Shown: positions 17,288 through 28,580, counted from the first letter of the stretch. The stretch: DNA of 64,000 nucleotides from Paenibacillus xylanilyticus (GCF_013359935.1 NZ_JABMCB010000149.1:1-64000), one strand, 5' to 3'. The notes: a model not told the origin generated them from the letters alone. A program made the numbers and translations.

Positions 17288-18162
17288 TACTCCTTCACCT
17301 CGGGAGGAATAACCACCATCAGCTCTTTCCAATCCAAGAAGCTTGCATACGGTTCGATCGTTGCTGTGCGAGTGAGCCCATATTCGCCGACTTCAATATT
17401 CTTCACTTTCCCGATTCGCATATACTTCGGAAAATTATTGATAATGCCGGATGAGATAATTTCGTCGCCTTCTTTGATATCAGATTCTTCCGAAATCTTG
17501 GTCATTTTGAACATGCCTGTCTTGGGATCAAAGCTCTCGATCATACCGAAAACGGTGTCTTCCTTGCCCACCGCTGTAGCTGCGATGGCATTGGAATTCG
17601 GATCGTTGGCATCCATCGAGGTTAGCAGGTTTACCGTTGATGTATAAGCACTAACGTGACTGATCACACCAACCAGACCTTCCTGGGAAGTGACAGCCAT
17701 GCCTGGCTTAATATCCGCATTCTCCCCAATATCAATATTGATCGTTCTGCTATTGGGATCCGAATTCGCACTGATGACCTGAGCAATACGATACTCATAG
17801 TTGTACCGATTTCTCTGCTCAGCCGTAAATTTAAGCAAATCCTTATAACGATCATTTGTTTTTTCCATCTCGTTATACTTCAATCGATCACGGGTATAAT
17901 GCCCCATCGCAATTCGCAACTCTTCATTCTCTTCATAAACCGCACGCATGTTCGCCACATCTTTGAAAAAGCCCGCTACAGCAGAAGCGGGCTTGTAAAA
18001 TACATATTGTACAAATCCGACTGAATCCTTCAGGAATTTTTCCGGCCAGGATAGAGCGGTTCGCGGACCGAGCGTAAAGCCCATCAACGCGATAAATGTA
18101 ACAAGGCCCACCAGCAAAACAAAAAGTCTTTTGTTGCCCAGCAGCTTAAACAGTTCGAACAC
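17287..18162 (-). CDS. mreC: Rod shape-determining protein MreC
   Basis: Extracellular scaffold that couples MreB to the peptidoglycan machinery. One N-terminal membrane segment (about 11–30), a coiled coil (about 65–110, ELRIAMGHYTRDRLKYNEMEK) and the beta-barrel domain with IDIGENADIKPGMAV and the GVISHVSAYTSTVNLLT stretch are visible. Length 291 fits. It lies 183 bp after mreB, an unusually wide gap that contains inverted repeats. Confidence 0.95.
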   Translation of the reverse strand: MFELFKLLGNKRLFVLLVGLVTFIALMGFTLGPRTALSWPEKFLKDSVGFVQYVFYKPASAVAGFFKDVANMRAVYEENEELRIAMGHYTRDRLKYNEMEKTNDRYKDLLKFTAEQRNRYNYEYRIAQVISANSDPNSRTINIDIGENADIKPGMAVTSQEGLVGVISHVSAYTSTVNLLTSMDANDPNSNAIAATAVGKEDTVFGMIESFDPKTGMFKMTKISEESDIKEGDEIISSGIINNFPKYMRIGKVKNIEVGEYGLTRTATIEPYASFLDWKELMVVIPPEVKE

Positions 18163-18199
18163 CCTCTAACATCCATATTCTCTTCCGAGCTATGCCCGG

Positions 18200-18288
18200 C
18201 GGGGAGACGTGCAGACTGATAGTCCCTTCGAGAATATTCGCTGATCTCCCCGGGTATGCGGGTAATAGCTCTCCCGACTGAGGTCGGG
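18200..18288 (-). other. Inverted repeats in the mreB–mreC intergenic region
   Basis: An 8-bp inverted repeat (18200–18207 with 18245–18252) surrounds a 37-nt loop, and a separate 6-bp hairpin with a 4-nt loop spans 18273–18288. Neither is followed by a T run on the minus strand, so termination is not the obvious role. They may shape expression of mreCD relative to mreB. Confidence 0.3.
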
Positions 18289-18345
18289 TCCTCTTCGTTG
18301 GTTACTGCCGCTCAAGTCAAACGTGATTAAGCGATCAGTGCCGGA

Positions 18346-19401
<1,056 letters not shown>

Positions 19402-19502
19402 TCATATAGCCGCTCCATCAACGTTCAGAGCGTTTCATTTTCATTTCCGCTGCAATCCTGCAGGGTTCATCATTCATTTATATTTGCTGCATCTGTAAAG
19501 TG

Positions 19503-19531
19503 AACCTATCTTCTACGGACAACGCCGTCAA
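19503..19531 (-). promoter_or_regulatory. Sigma-A promoter of mreB
   Basis: Minus strand -35 TTGACG (19531–19526), 17-bp spacer, -10 TAGGTT (19508–19503), between radC and mreB. Confidence 0.55.
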
Positions 19532-19565
19532 TATTCATAGGAAAACATCAACGCCAACCATTATA

Positions 19566-20255
19566 TTATACTAAGCCCTTCTCCTTCAAACTTACGTATG
19601 TTCCGTCGCCGATAATGATATGATCCAGCACATCTATGCCAACGATTGAACCAGCTTCGATCAGTCTCTTGGTTATTTGGATATCCTCAGGACTAGGTGT
19701 AGGATCACCACTCGGGTGGTTGTGTGCACATACGATCGAGGCACTGCTGCATTTGATGGCAGCACGAAACACTTCACGTGGATGTACAATCGAAGCGTTA
19801 AGGCTGCCCATGGAGAGTGTTTCCTGGGCAATAATATGGTTTTTGCTATTCAGGAAAAGGCACACAAAGTGCTCCTTCTGCAAGTAACGAAGCTGTTCGA
19901 GCAGAATGTCTGCTGCATCACGAGGTGTACGGATTGAAGAGGACTGTACCCGTCTGCTCTTCGCAATCCGGTGACCAAGTTCAATGCCAGCCTTGAGCTG
20001 GACCGCCTTGGCCATACCGATCCCTTTCATTGCTGTCAACTCGTTCAGACTCATATCCATCAGCGAACGAATGTCACCCGCTTCGCTCAGAATACGCTGT
20101 GCCATGTGCACTGCTGATTCCTGCCTTGTACCCGTCCGAAGTAAAATAGCCAGCAGTTCTGCATGGCTTAAGGCGCCCGCCCCATATTCCATCATGCGTT
20201 CTCTCGGGCGTTCTTCATGGGGGATGTCGCGCATCATGTACTGAGGCGACTCCAT
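19566..20255 (-). CDS. radC: RadC/JAB-domain protein (MPN family)
   Basis: RadC family protein of 229 residues. An N-terminal UPF0758 helix-hairpin-helix region (GAGALSHAELLAILLRTG, LTAMKGIGMAKAVQLKAG) is followed by a JAMM-type metal-binding domain with CAHNHPSGDPTPSPED. The historic DNA-repair role is disputed and the biochemical function unknown. It is next to mreB and maf as in B. subtilis (ysxA). The start follows GAGGGAG. Confidence 0.95.
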   Translation of the reverse strand: MESPQYMMRDIPHEERPRERMMEYGAGALSHAELLAILLRTGTRQESAVHMAQRILSEAGDIRSLMDMSLNELTAMKGIGMAKAVQLKAGIELGHRIAKSRRVQSSSIRTPRDAADILLEQLRYLQKEHFVCLFLNSKNHIIAQETLSMGSLNASIVHPREVFRAAIKCSSASIVCAHNHPSGDPTPSPEDIQITKRLIEAGSIVGIDVLDHIIIGDGTYVSLKEKGLV

Positions 20256-20289
20256 ATACTCCCTCTTTTCACATCGTCATTTCCCAAAA

Positions 20290-20901
20290 TCAAGTTCGCG
20301 GCAGCACATGGACTCCGAATCCATCCAGCATGTCACTCAGCAGGGAAAGAGGCAAGCCCACCACATTAAAGTAGCATCCTTCAATGCGGTCTACCAGTGA
20401 AGCGCCAATTCCTTGAATTGCGTACGATCCGGCTTTGTCCATAGGCTCTCCTGTCTGAACATACGCACGAATCGTAGCCTCGGACAGCTCCTTCATCGTT
20501 ACATCCGTCTGCCGATAATGCACAACGGATTTTCCATTTCCGGCATCAATGCAAGCCACTCCAGTGAACACACGATGTGTACGTCCCTGAAGCCTTGCTA
20601 ACATACGCTCAGCGTCCTGTTGATCCACGGGTTTGCCCAGAATGTCTCCATCCAGTACAACAATCGTGTCACTGCCCACAATGACAGCGTCCTGTTCAAG
20701 ACCCTCAAGGCCACGATAGACTGCCATTGCTTTGCGCATGGCGAGTTCCTGAACAGTTTGCTCTGGAGTCCATTCCGGCGGTGTATCTTCATCCGCGTGG
20801 CTTGGTATTACTTTGAAAGCTAATTGGAGTGAAGCAATCAGGTCTTTGCGCCGTGGCGAAGTGGAAGCCAGAATAATCGGGCGCGATTGTGATCTATTCA
20901 A
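20290..20901 (-). CDS. maf: Maf family nucleoside triphosphate pyrophosphatase
   Basis: Hydrolyses non-canonical or modified nucleotides such as dTTP/UTP analogues; overexpression blocks septation in B. subtilis. The N-terminal signature ILASTSPRRKDLIASL and the metal-binding GSDTIVVLDGDILGKP segment identify it, followed by RTHRVFTGVACID. The start is a TTG at 20901 placed by AAGGAG 8 nt upstream. At 203 residues it is of normal size. Confidence 0.95.
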   Translation of the reverse strand: MNRSQSRPIILASTSPRRKDLIASLQLAFKVIPSHADEDTPPEWTPEQTVQELAMRKAMAVYRGLEGLEQDAVIVGSDTIVVLDGDILGKPVDQQDAERMLARLQGRTHRVFTGVACIDAGNGKSVVHYRQTDVTMKELSEATIRAYVQTGEPMDKAGSYAIQGIGASLVDRIEGCYFNVVGLPLSLLSDMLDGFGVHVLPRT

Positions 20902-20994
20902 AATGAACGGCTCCTTATGCTACGGCGACATCCGTCCTAATCACGATAAATAGATGTCATACGTTTAGTTTCTTCGTCAAAAATCGTCATACTC

Positions 20995-21237
20995 CTACAG
21001 TCTGCGATACAGCCATACAGCGGCAATAATGCCGATCAGACTGAGAAGGCTCATTTGAAATTGAAATGAAATGTCATAACTGATAATGTCCAGATCAGCC
21101 TGCGGTGACCAACGTATGGTCGTGGCTTTGGTTAGAATGGCAACAGCCTTTACCGGCTGCAGTGCCTTGGCGATCCACGCTCCGGCCATCCAGCCGAGCA
21201 GCAGAAACAGCAATAACATGCCGAAGTTTTTTTTCAT
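20995..21237 (-). CDS. Small two-helix membrane protein (DUF4321-like)
   Basis: An 80-residue protein with an N-terminal hydrophobic helix (FGMLLLFLLLGWMAGAWIA, residues 5–23) and a second near the C-terminus (about 56–76). It resembles the DUF4321 family often found beside maf or spoIIB in Paenibacillaceae and Clostridia. No function is known. It lies between the spoIIB-like gene and maf. Confidence 0.65.
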   Translation of the reverse strand: MKKNFGMLLLFLLLGWMAGAWIAKALQPVKAVAILTKATTIRWSPQADLDIISYDISFQFQMSLLSLIGIIAAVWLYRRL

Positions 21238-21310
21238 CGGTTATCTTCCCTCGCCATTTTTTGACACCCACATTATTATACGGGGTTTTGTACGTCAATA
21301 CAAACACAAA

Positions 21311-21346
21311 TCCGGCAAGGGGAACTATTTCCAGTTCCTTGCCGGA
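21311..21346 (-). terminator. Hairpin after the spoIIB-like gene
   Basis: Strong inverted repeat TCCGGCAAGGGGAAC / GTTCCTTGCCGGA with one bulge, 35 bp after the stop codon. The T-rich tract behind it on the minus strand is interrupted (TTTGTGTTTG). Confidence 0.65.
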
Positions 21347-21381
21347 CAGGGATTTCGGGGCAGTGTTAGGGGAAGGAAAAC

Positions 21382-22575
21382 TTATTGCTTTATCCCCTCA
21401 AGCCATTTTTTCTGCTGTAAGACATAATCCATCAGATCGGATTGGACGGACCACATGTGCACATTGGAGGGATTTTTGTTATATTCAGCAACTGCTGTAA
21501 TTGCGCTGTTCATCGATTTTTTCATAGCCGAAACGATGGGCTCCGCCTCCTGTCCCACTTCTGCTGAAAGTTTCCCTACACCTGTTAGCCAGGATTGGTG
21601 CTGATTCTGTAAAGTCGTCATTGTTTCAGCAGGCACAGGCTCAGGAGTCACCTGTCCGAGCTGCCCGATCGACAGTGTCGACAGTTGTTCCACCAGTGTC
21701 GCACTGCTGCTGAAAAACAGCTGAACATCTTCCTGGTTCATGCCCAGAGCAGCGGAGTTTACTGCGGGATATGCAATTTCTTTGACATACAGCTCAACTC
21801 CCTCAGACTTAAGACGGGAGCTAAGCAGTTTAGCTTCCTCTCGGTCAGCGGATATGCCTGCATACACCCGATTCCCATCATCCGGATCCGTTCCCGCGGC
21901 AATCCCTGCCTGCGAGAGCTCAAGCTTGGCCTGTTCAGCACGTTCAGGTGAACTAAACACGCCATACTGTAGCGCATAGTAGCTGCCCCCATTCAACACC
22001 GACTGAACCTGCTGCTCCGTCCCTGCTGCGCCTTGTACTCCCGTTACACTCGATACCGGTTGATTGGTTTGAGGAAGGACCCCCGGATCTGTTCCTTCCC
22101 GATTAAAAAAGGAGAGAATGACCATACCGAAAAGAGCGCCGGTTACCAGAGCTCCCGTGACTGAACCAATCATCTTCCAGCCTCTTGGAGGACGATTTCG
22201 CTTATACGAGTAGTGATCACGATCCGCCATCCAATCGTGGCCCTCATAGCTGCTGTCATCAGTAAGCTCCCTCTCATTTTCCCCGGGATCTATAACACGG
22301 TCCGAATAGACATACTGCGGCTGCATCAGCTCCGAGTTTTTATCCTTTTTCTGATCAGACTCCGATTCTAGCAAGCTTGTCCCTGGCAATGTTATCTCTC
22401 CCCAATCTCCAGGGATATTTTCCGGTGTCCAGGAAGGTGTGCTATCCATCCGCGCCGAACTCTGTGAAATCTCATCCGTCAAGGAAGGAAAGGCTCCGAC
22501 CACCTTCTCCTCCTTGTAATTCGGCTTGTCCGACTCGTTCTCCCCAAAACGAAATGTCATTCTAGCATTGCTCAC
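21382..22575 (-). CDS. spoIIB: SPOR-domain membrane protein, SpoIIB-like
   Basis: A 397-residue bitopic protein: a long acidic cytoplasmic N-terminal region, one membrane helix (about 145–167, MIGSVTGALVTGALFGMVIL) and an external SPOR domain (about 205–275, SYYALQYGVFSSPERAEQAK) that binds denuded septal peptidoglycan. In B. subtilis SpoIIB has this layout, localises to the engulfing septum, and its gene lies between folC and maf, exactly as here. The start is a GTG at 22575 with GGAGAGG 6 nt upstream. Sequence identity was not measurable, so the symbol rests on architecture and synteny. Confidence 0.7.
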   Translation of the reverse strand: MSNARMTFRFGENESDKPNYKEEKVVGAFPSLTDEISQSSARMDSTPSWTPENIPGDWGEITLPGTSLLESESDQKKDKNSELMQPQYVYSDRVIDPGENERELTDDSSYEGHDWMADRDHYSYKRNRPPRGWKMIGSVTGALVTGALFGMVILSFFNREGTDPGVLPQTNQPVSSVTGVQGAAGTEQQVQSVLNGGSYYALQYGVFSSPERAEQAKLELSQAGIAAGTDPDDGNRVYAGISADREEAKLLSSRLKSEGVELYVKEIAYPAVNSAALGMNQEDVQLFFSSSATLVEQLSTLSIGQLGQVTPEPVPAETMTTLQNQHQSWLTGVGKLSAEVGQEAEPIVSAMKKSMNSAITAVAEYNKNPSNVHMWSVQSDLMDYVLQQKKWLEGIKQ

Positions 22576-22645
22576 CCCGTACCCTCTCCTTTGTTCCATT
22601 TATATCAACTATATGACTGGAGACAATGAAAGATTCCGGGAATTC

Positions 22646-22682
22646 AAAAACCCGCCTGCCTCCATACGAGGACAAGCGGGTC
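22646..22682 (-). terminator. Terminator of murC
   Basis: Minus strand ACCCGCTTGTCCTC-GTAT-GGAGGCAGGCGGGT followed by TTTTG, 12 bp after the murC stop. Confidence 0.8.
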
Positions 22683-22693
22683 AGTACCATGAT

Positions 22694-24076
22694 TTATTTC
22701 AAGCCTTTGGCGAGCGTATCGCCAACTTTCCAAATATCCCCCGCACCCATGGTGAGTACAAGGTCTCCTGGCTGTAGACGATTCTGCAAATCAGCTACAA
22801 CTTCTTCCTTGGTAGGAAGATAGCGAGCAGCCGCATTACTGTTCTGAACAATCAGTTCAACCAGTTTGGCGGAGTGCACACCTTCAATCTGTTTTTCGCC
22901 GGCCGGGGAGTAAATGTCGGTAATCAGCACCTCATCTGCCTCCGCGAAAGCACGACTAAACGCATCCAGCAGGAAAAAGGTACGGGTGTATCGCTGCGGC
23001 TGGAACACTGCAATAATACGTTTCCCTGTCGCTTTCGCTGCACTGATGGTCGCCTCGATTTCAGTCGGGTGATGTGCATAATCATCGATAACCAGAATAT
23101 CCTGTGCTTCACCAAGTACCTGGAATCTGCGTTTGGCCCCATGGAACTGGATAATGGCTGCCGTGATCTTCTCGAACGGAATGCCCGCTTCCAGACAGGT
23201 AATTACCGTAGCCATTGCGTTATAAACATTATGTTTACCCGGAACAGAGAGCTCTACCGTTCCCAGAGCGGTACCCTGATGGCTCATCGTGAAGGAGATC
23301 CGGCGATCACCTAACACGATATCCGATGCCATATAGTCAGCCTTCTGATCAATACCGTACGTCGTGATTCGAGATTTCAGTTCAGGCAAAATGCTCTGAA
23401 TGTTCTCATCATCCGCACAGACAATCGCTGTTCCCTCCGGACGAATTTGGCTCAAAAATTGAACATACGCCTTTTTGAGTTCCTCAAAGTCACTGTTGTA
23501 ATTCTCCAAATGATCCGCTTCAATGTTGGTTACAATACCAAGCCATGGATGGTATTGCAAAAACGATCCATCGCTCTCATCCGCCTCGGCAACAACCCAG
23601 TCACCTTGACCTGCCTTGGCATTGGTGCCCAGATTCATGATCTCCCCACCAATGATATAGGTCGGGTCTGTATCGCATTTGTCCATGACAAGTGCAATCA
23701 TGGAAGATGTTGTCGTTTTACCATGGGCACCAGCAACCGCCACACCCTTGCGTTCGTTCAACAAGCGCGCCAGCATTTGCGCACGGTGAAGAATCGGGAT
23801 ATTAAGCTGCTCAGCTGCCACACGCTCCACATTATCCGCCGGAGCCGCCGTAGAGTAGACCACGAGATCTGCTCCATTTACATGTTCTGCCGTGTGCCCG
23901 ATATATATTTTCGCTCCCTTGGCTGCCAGCTTCTCGGTCAACTCCTGTGAAGCGACATCCGATCCGGTAACGGTGTATCCCATCTCCAGCATAACTCTTG
24001 CGATGGCACTCATGCCATATCCGCCAATCCCTATAAAATGAACGTGTTCTGATGTATTTAACAAAACTTTCACCAA
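22694..24076 (-). CDS. murC: UDP-N-acetylmuramate–L-alanine ligase
   Basis: Adds the first amino acid of the peptidoglycan stem peptide. The Mur ligase layout is complete in 460 residues: an N-terminal UDP-binding Rossmann domain (HFIGIGGYGMSAIARVML), the central ATPase domain with AGAHGKTTTSSM, and the C-terminal domain with DDYAHHPTEI. The start overlaps the folC end by 7 bp. In B. subtilis murC lies elsewhere (ytpR side), so its placement next to folC differs from that organism. Confidence 0.97.
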   Translation of the reverse strand: MVKVLLNTSEHVHFIGIGGYGMSAIARVMLEMGYTVTGSDVASQELTEKLAAKGAKIYIGHTAEHVNGADLVVYSTAAPADNVERVAAEQLNIPILHRAQMLARLLNERKGVAVAGAHGKTTTSSMIALVMDKCDTDPTYIIGGEIMNLGTNAKAGQGDWVVAEADESDGSFLQYHPWLGIVTNIEADHLENYNSDFEELKKAYVQFLSQIRPEGTAIVCADDENIQSILPELKSRITTYGIDQKADYMASDIVLGDRRISFTMSHQGTALGTVELSVPGKHNVYNAMATVITCLEAGIPFEKITAAIIQFHGAKRRFQVLGEAQDILVIDDYAHHPTEIEATISAAKATGKRIIAVFQPQRYTRTFFLLDAFSRAFAEADEVLITDIYSPAGEKQIEGVHSAKLVELIVQNSNAAARYLPTKEEVVADLQNRLQPGDLVLTMGAGDIWKVGDTLAKGLK

Positions 24077-25446
24077 CCTTTTTCAGAATCGGTTTGATGC
24101 AAAAGGGCTGCCCGCACATCCGCAATGAGATACAATGTGCCGGACACCACCCCCAGATCTTCCGCTTCCGTCCGTGACTTCAATAGATCAAGTGCCTTCG
24201 CCCAATCGGGCTCGACGATGATTTCCAGATCCTGCTTCGCAATGGCGGGACGTACCCGCTCGACGATCTGCAGCAACTCGGCTGCATCCATCTTGCGTCG
24301 AAAATCTGGCTCGGTCAGGATCAGCGTATCCACTAGTGGCAGTATATGCTGCAAATACGCTTCGTGATGCTTATTCGCCAGCATGCCCATCATCAAATTT
24401 AACTTGTTGTGAGGATATACGTCGATAATGCTCTTGGCCAGTGATTCTGCCCCTTCCGGATTATGCGCTCCATCCAGTACAATTCGGGGCTCATCCACAA
24501 CCTTCTCGAACCGGCCAGCCCAAAAGGCATGCTCCAGTCCAAGTGCAATATCTCTGTCATCCAGCATAAACGCCATGTATTGCCTGAGCAATTCAAGCAC
24601 CATAAGAGCACACGCAGCATTATCAATTTGATGTATGCCCTGCATGCGAATCCGAACATCCAGCTCACGGAACGGCCCTGTAAAATGAAAAGATTGACCA
24701 TTCTCATCGCTATTCAGTCTATGGTAAGAAAATTGTTCTCCTGACAAATACACGGTTGATCGGAGCTGGTGTGCCTTTTCCTGAATCACCTTCACCGCCT
24801 CCGGCTGCGTGACACAGGTGACAACAGGTACGCCTGGTTTGATAATGCCCGCTTTTTCTCCCGCGATCGCTTCAATGGTGTCTCCCAAAACATCCGTATG
24901 ATCCATACCGATATTGGTAATCACCGAAACCACAGGTGTAACGATATTCGTTACGTCCATCCTTCCCCCCAGTCCAGTCTCCCATACTACGACATCCGGA
25001 TAACACTCTTCTGCATAGTAGAGTAGTGCAAGTGCCGTAGACACTTCGAACATGGTAGGTGACCCTTGGGAAGTGGAAGCCATATCTGTGACCAAAGGAT
25101 GAAGTCGATTCGCCAGCTTCAGCAGCGTCTCTTCCGGAATATCCTCACCGTTGTACTGAAAACGATTCGTGAATTTCGTGATATACGGAGATGTAAACGT
25201 GCCGACATCGTATCCCGCCTGAAGCAGCACTGACGTCAAAAAAGCGCAAGTCGAACCTTTACCGTTCGTTCCCGCGACATGAATAAATTTGAGACGTTGA
25301 TGAGGATTGCCCAGCAGTGACATCAACTCCATGATTCGTTCCAATCCGGGTCTGATGCCAAAAGGAATAAGGCCATTGATCCAGTCCACAGCCTCGTCAT
25401 ACGTATGCAGAGGGGCAATAGTACCCGTGCCATTAAGTTCCGTCAT
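24070..25446 (-). CDS. folC: Folylpolyglutamate synthase / dihydrofolate synthase
   Basis: Glutamylates dihydropteroate and folates. Mur-ligase-like ATPase with the P-loop HVAGTNGKGSTCAFL near residue 60, the YDVGTFTSPYITKFTNRFQ loop and the C-terminal VLDGAHNPEGAESL motif. The ATG of MTELNGTGTIAP (25446) is preceded by GAAGGTG; an ATG 21 codons upstream (25509) begins 14 bp after valS and has a poorer ribosome site. Length from the chosen start is 458. It follows valS closely, as in B. subtilis. Confidence 0.95.
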   Translation of the reverse strand: MTELNGTGTIAPLHTYDEAVDWINGLIPFGIRPGLERIMELMSLLGNPHQRLKFIHVAGTNGKGSTCAFLTSVLLQAGYDVGTFTSPYITKFTNRFQYNGEDIPEETLLKLANRLHPLVTDMASTSQGSPTMFEVSTALALLYYAEECYPDVVVWETGLGGRMDVTNIVTPVVSVITNIGMDHTDVLGDTIEAIAGEKAGIIKPGVPVVTCVTQPEAVKVIQEKAHQLRSTVYLSGEQFSYHRLNSDENGQSFHFTGPFRELDVRIRMQGIHQIDNAACALMVLELLRQYMAFMLDDRDIALGLEHAFWAGRFEKVVDEPRIVLDGAHNPEGAESLAKSIIDVYPHNKLNLMMGMLANKHHEAYLQHILPLVDTLILTEPDFRRKMDAAELLQIVERVRPAIAKQDLEIIVEPDWAKALDLLKSRTEAEDLGVVSGTLYLIADVRAALLHQTDSEKGW

Positions 25447-25523
25447 AGGTTTCACCTTCGGTCCCGAGTTTGATTGAAAAAATCGGCCGGATGGCATGTT
25501 CCTCTCCATCCGACCCAGAAATA

Positions 25524-28190
25524 TTAACCTTTCAGTTCCTTGATCCGGGCAATGACTTTATCCCGTTTATCCGAATAATCCGCTTGTTTGGCACGTTCTT
25601 CCTCAATAACCTTGGCTGGTGCCTTGGCCACGAAGCCTTCGTTTGCCAGTTTTTTCTCTACACGGAGTACTTCGCCTTCAAGGTTCTGCAACTCTTTCTC
25701 CAGGCGAGCCACTTCCTGCTCAATATCAATCAGTCCTGCCAGCGGCAAGTACAGTTCAGCCCCCGTAATCACAGCACTCATTGCCTTGTCCGGTGAACTC
25801 AGATCAAGTCCGCTGTCGAACTCGGATGTATTGCAGAATCGTTGGATGTAATGGCTGTTGCGTTCGATGATGCTGAATGTCTCGGCGCTGTTCGCTTTTA
25901 CCATCAATTCAATCTTTTTGCTCATTGGCACGTTCACTTCTGCACGGATGTTCCGTACGGCACGAATGGTATCCATGAGCAGGTTCATCTCAGCAACGGC
26001 TTCCGTATTCTCCAGCGCAGGATCATACACTGGCCAGGAAGCAAGTGTAATCGTCTCGCCATCATGAGGCAGGTGCTGCCAGATTTCTTCCGAAATGTAT
26101 GGCATGAACGGGTGAATCAGGCGCATGGTGTGATCCAGGACGTAAGCCAGTACCGATTGTGTTTTTTTCTTGGCAACCGGATCTTCACCGTAGAAGGACA
26201 ACTTGGCAAATTCAATATACCAGTCACAGAGGTCATCCCAGATAAAGTTGTACAGCAAGCGTCCTGTTTCTCCAAATTCGTATGCTTCGATTAGACGCGT
26301 AATATCGCGGGAAGTTTCGTTCAGTCGGTGCAAAATCCAATAATCCGCTGTTCCAAGCTCTCCACTAATGTCGCGATCTTCGTATGTGAAACCTTCCAGA
26401 TTCATCAGTGCAAAGCGTGATGCGTTCCAGATTTTATTCGCAAAGTTGCGTGCCTGTTCTACCCGCTCCCAGCGGAAACGAAGATCTTGGCCTGGCGTGC
26501 TGCTGGTGGAAATCATGTAGCGCATCGCATCTGCACCATATTTCTCAATAACATCCAGCGGATCCACACCATTACCGAGTGATTTGGACATTTTGCGTCC
26601 GTCTGCATCGCGAACAAGACCATGCATCAGGACATCTTTAAATGGAATTTCGTCCGTGAACTCCAGAGCAGTGAAGATCATCCGTGCAACCCAGAAGTAT
26701 ATGATGTCATATCCGGTTACAAGCACGCTTGTCGGATAATACCGTTTCAGATCCTCTGCATCTTCCGGCCAGCCGAGTGTGGAGAAAGGCCACAATGCCG
26801 AACTGAACCACGTATCCAGTACATCTTCATCCTGTCTCAGCTTGCGACCAGCGTATTCCGGCAGCGTGGTTGGATCTTCAGCGGATACAATAATTTCACC
26901 CGTCTCGTCGTCGTACCAGGCAGGAATTCGATGTCCCCACCACAACTGGCGGGAGATACACCAGTCACGGACATTTTCGATCCAGTTCAAATATGTTTTC
27001 TCAAAACGATCCGGAACAAAGTTTACACCATCACCGTTTTGCTGTTTTTGGATGGCTCTTTCTGCCAGAGGCTTCATCTCAACAAACCATTGTGTGGACA
27101 AATATGGCTCAACGACAGCTCCTGTCCGCTCGCTGTGTCCAACTTGGTGCGTGTGATCCTCAATGCTGATCAATACGCCCTGTTCCTGCAGATCTGCTAC
27201 AATCTGCTTACGGCAGTCGCTGCGGTCCAGACCCTGGTATTTGCCAGCCTCGGCATTCATGGTACCTGTCTCATCCATCACTGTGATCTGAGGCAGATTA
27301 TGACGAAGACCCACTTCGAAGTCATTCGGATCATGTGCAGGTGTAATTTTTACAGCACCGCTTCCGAATTCTTTATCCACGTAGTCATCTGCGATAACCG
27401 GAATCTCACGGCCAATGATCGGCAGGATCAGCGTTTTGCCAATCATGTCTGCATAGCGCTCATCCTTCGGATGAACTGCAACCGCAGTATCGCCCAGCAT
27501 CGTCTCCGGACGAGTGGTCGCCACTGTTACGTGTCCGCTTCCGTCTTTGAGTGGATATTTCAGATGATACAGGTGTCCCTGAACCTCTTTGTATTCAACC
27601 TCAATATCAGACAATGCAGTACGGTTTACCGGGTCCCAGTTGATAATTCGTTTACCTCTATAAATGAGGCCTTTTTCATACAGTTGAACAAACACCTTGC
27701 GCACCGCTTGGGAAAGCCCTTCGTCGAGCGTAAAGCGTTCACGTGAATAATCAAGCGACAAGCCCATTTTACCCCACTGCTGACGGATCGTTGTCGCGTA
27801 TTGTTCTTTCCAGTCCCATACTTTATCCAGGAACTTCTCGCGCCCCAGATCATAGCGGGTTAAGCCTTCTTCACGCAGTTTCTGCTCCACTTTGGTTTGG
27901 GTAGCAATCCCTGCATGGTCGGAACCTGGAAGCCACAGCGCATCATAGCCCTGCATCCGCTTGGTCCGAATCAGGATATCCTGTAATGTGAAATCAAGTG
28001 CATGACCGATATGAAGCATTCCGGTTACGTTCGGGGGTGGAATTACAATGGTATACGGCTCAGCATCCTTGCGCTGCCCAGCCCTGAAATACCCACGCTC
28101 TGTCCAGGTGGAGTACCATTTTTGCTCCGCAGCTTTCGGGTCATACGTCGTCGGCATTTCAGTTGCAGCTGATTTTTTTTCTTCAGACAT
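25524..28190 (-). CDS. valS: Valyl-tRNA synthetase
   Basis: Class I aminoacyl-tRNA synthetase charging tRNA-Val. HIGH motif in [14 protein letters not shown] (about residue 53), the editing domain ([17 protein letters not shown]), KMSKS in [14 protein letters not shown] (about 530), anticodon-binding domain and the C-terminal coiled-coil arm ([23 protein letters not shown]) are all present. 888 residues is standard. GGAGG precedes the ATG. Expression is controlled by the T-box leader directly upstream. Confidence 0.98.
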   Translation of the reverse strand: MSEEKKSAATEMPTTYDPKAAEQKWYSTWTERGYFRAGQRKDAEPYTIVIPPPNVTGMLHIGHALDFTLQDILIRTKRMQGYDALWLPGSDHAGIATQTKVEQKLREEGLTRYDLGREKFLDKVWDWKEQYATTIRQQWGKMGLSLDYSRERFTLDEGLSQAVRKVFVQLYEKGLIYRGKRIINWDPVNRTALSDIEVEYKEVQGHLYHLKYPLKDGSGHVTVATTRPETMLGDTAVAVHPKDERYADMIGKTLILPIIGREIPVIADDYVDKEFGSGAVKITPAHDPNDFEVGLRHNLPQITVMDETGTMNAEAGKYQGLDRSDCRKQIVADLQEQGVLISIEDHTHQVGHSERTGAVVEPYLSTQWFVEMKPLAERAIQKQQNGDGVNFVPDRFEKTYLNWIENVRDWCISRQLWWGHRIPAWYDDETGEIIVSAEDPTTLPEYAGRKLRQDEDVLDTWFSSALWPFSTLGWPEDAEDLKRYYPTSVLVTGYDIIYFWVARMIFTALEFTDEIPFKDVLMHGLVRDADGRKMSKSLGNGVDPLDVIEKYGADAMRYMISTSSTPGQDLRFRWERVEQARNFANKIWNASRFALMNLEGFTYEDRDISGELGTADYWILHRLNETSRDITRLIEAYEFGETGRLLYNFIWDDLCDWYIEFAKLSFYGEDPVAKKKTQSVLAYVLDHTMRLIHPFMPYISEEIWQHLPHDGETITLASWPVYDPALENTEAVAEMNLLMDTIRAVRNIRAEVNVPMSKKIELMVKANSAETFSIIERNSHYIQRFCNTSEFDSGLDLSSPDKAMSAVITGAELYLPLAGLIDIEQEVARLEKELQNLEGEVLRVEKKLANEGFVAKAPAKVIEEERAKQADYSDKRDKVIARIKELKG

Positions 28191-28230
28191 GTGTCATTCC
28201 TCCGTTACTTAATCATCATCGCCAAAAAAC

Positions 28231-28265
28231 AAAAAAACCTTTCATCCATCAAAGGACGAAAGGTT
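28231..28265 (-). terminator. T-box regulated terminator before valS
   Basis: Minus strand AACCTTTCGTCC (28265–28254) pairs with GGATGAAAGGTT (28247–28236), then a run of seven T's. The 5' arm overlaps the region that forms the antiterminator with the T-box sequence. Confidence 0.88.
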
Positions 28266-28545
28266 AGCTTTCGCGGTACCACCTTTGTTTCACGCAGACA
28301 GAAAGAAGATACATGCCTTTCTGGGGCCTCACGTGACACTTCAAGCAGATAACGGCTGCTACCGGCCCATCCTACTTCAGGAACAAATCACAAGTACTTG
28401 CTTCATTATTCCTCATATTCAAACAGGCAACTCCCGGGCGACTTCGATCAGTTGGTTCCTGCGGAATTTCTCAGCGCTGCAATCCCGCTCTCTGAAAGGC
28501 CATGCTGTCTACTACTCCCGTTCCACGTTGTTCTTCAAAAAACCT
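28236..28545 (-). ncRNA. T-box leader of valS (tRNA-Val sensing)
   Basis: The leader carries the T-box core AGGTGGTACCGCG (minus strand 28284–28272), whose UGGU bulge pairs with an uncharged tRNA acceptor end. It is followed by the terminator hairpin. Stem I elements, including the AGAGAG-type motif, lie in its first part. A GTC triplet in the context GAAGTCGCC is a plausible valine specifier. When uncharged tRNA-Val binds, the antiterminator forms and valS is transcribed. The specifier assignment is by eye. Confidence 0.88.
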
Positions 28546-28551
28546 AAACAC

Positions 28552-28580
28552 ATCATACCCTGACCGTGCCCGATAGTCAA
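28552..28580 (-). promoter_or_regulatory. Sigma-A promoter of valS
   Basis: Minus strand -35 TTGACT (28580–28575), 17-bp spacer, -10 TATGAT (28557–28552), immediately upstream of the T-box leader. Confidence 0.8.
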
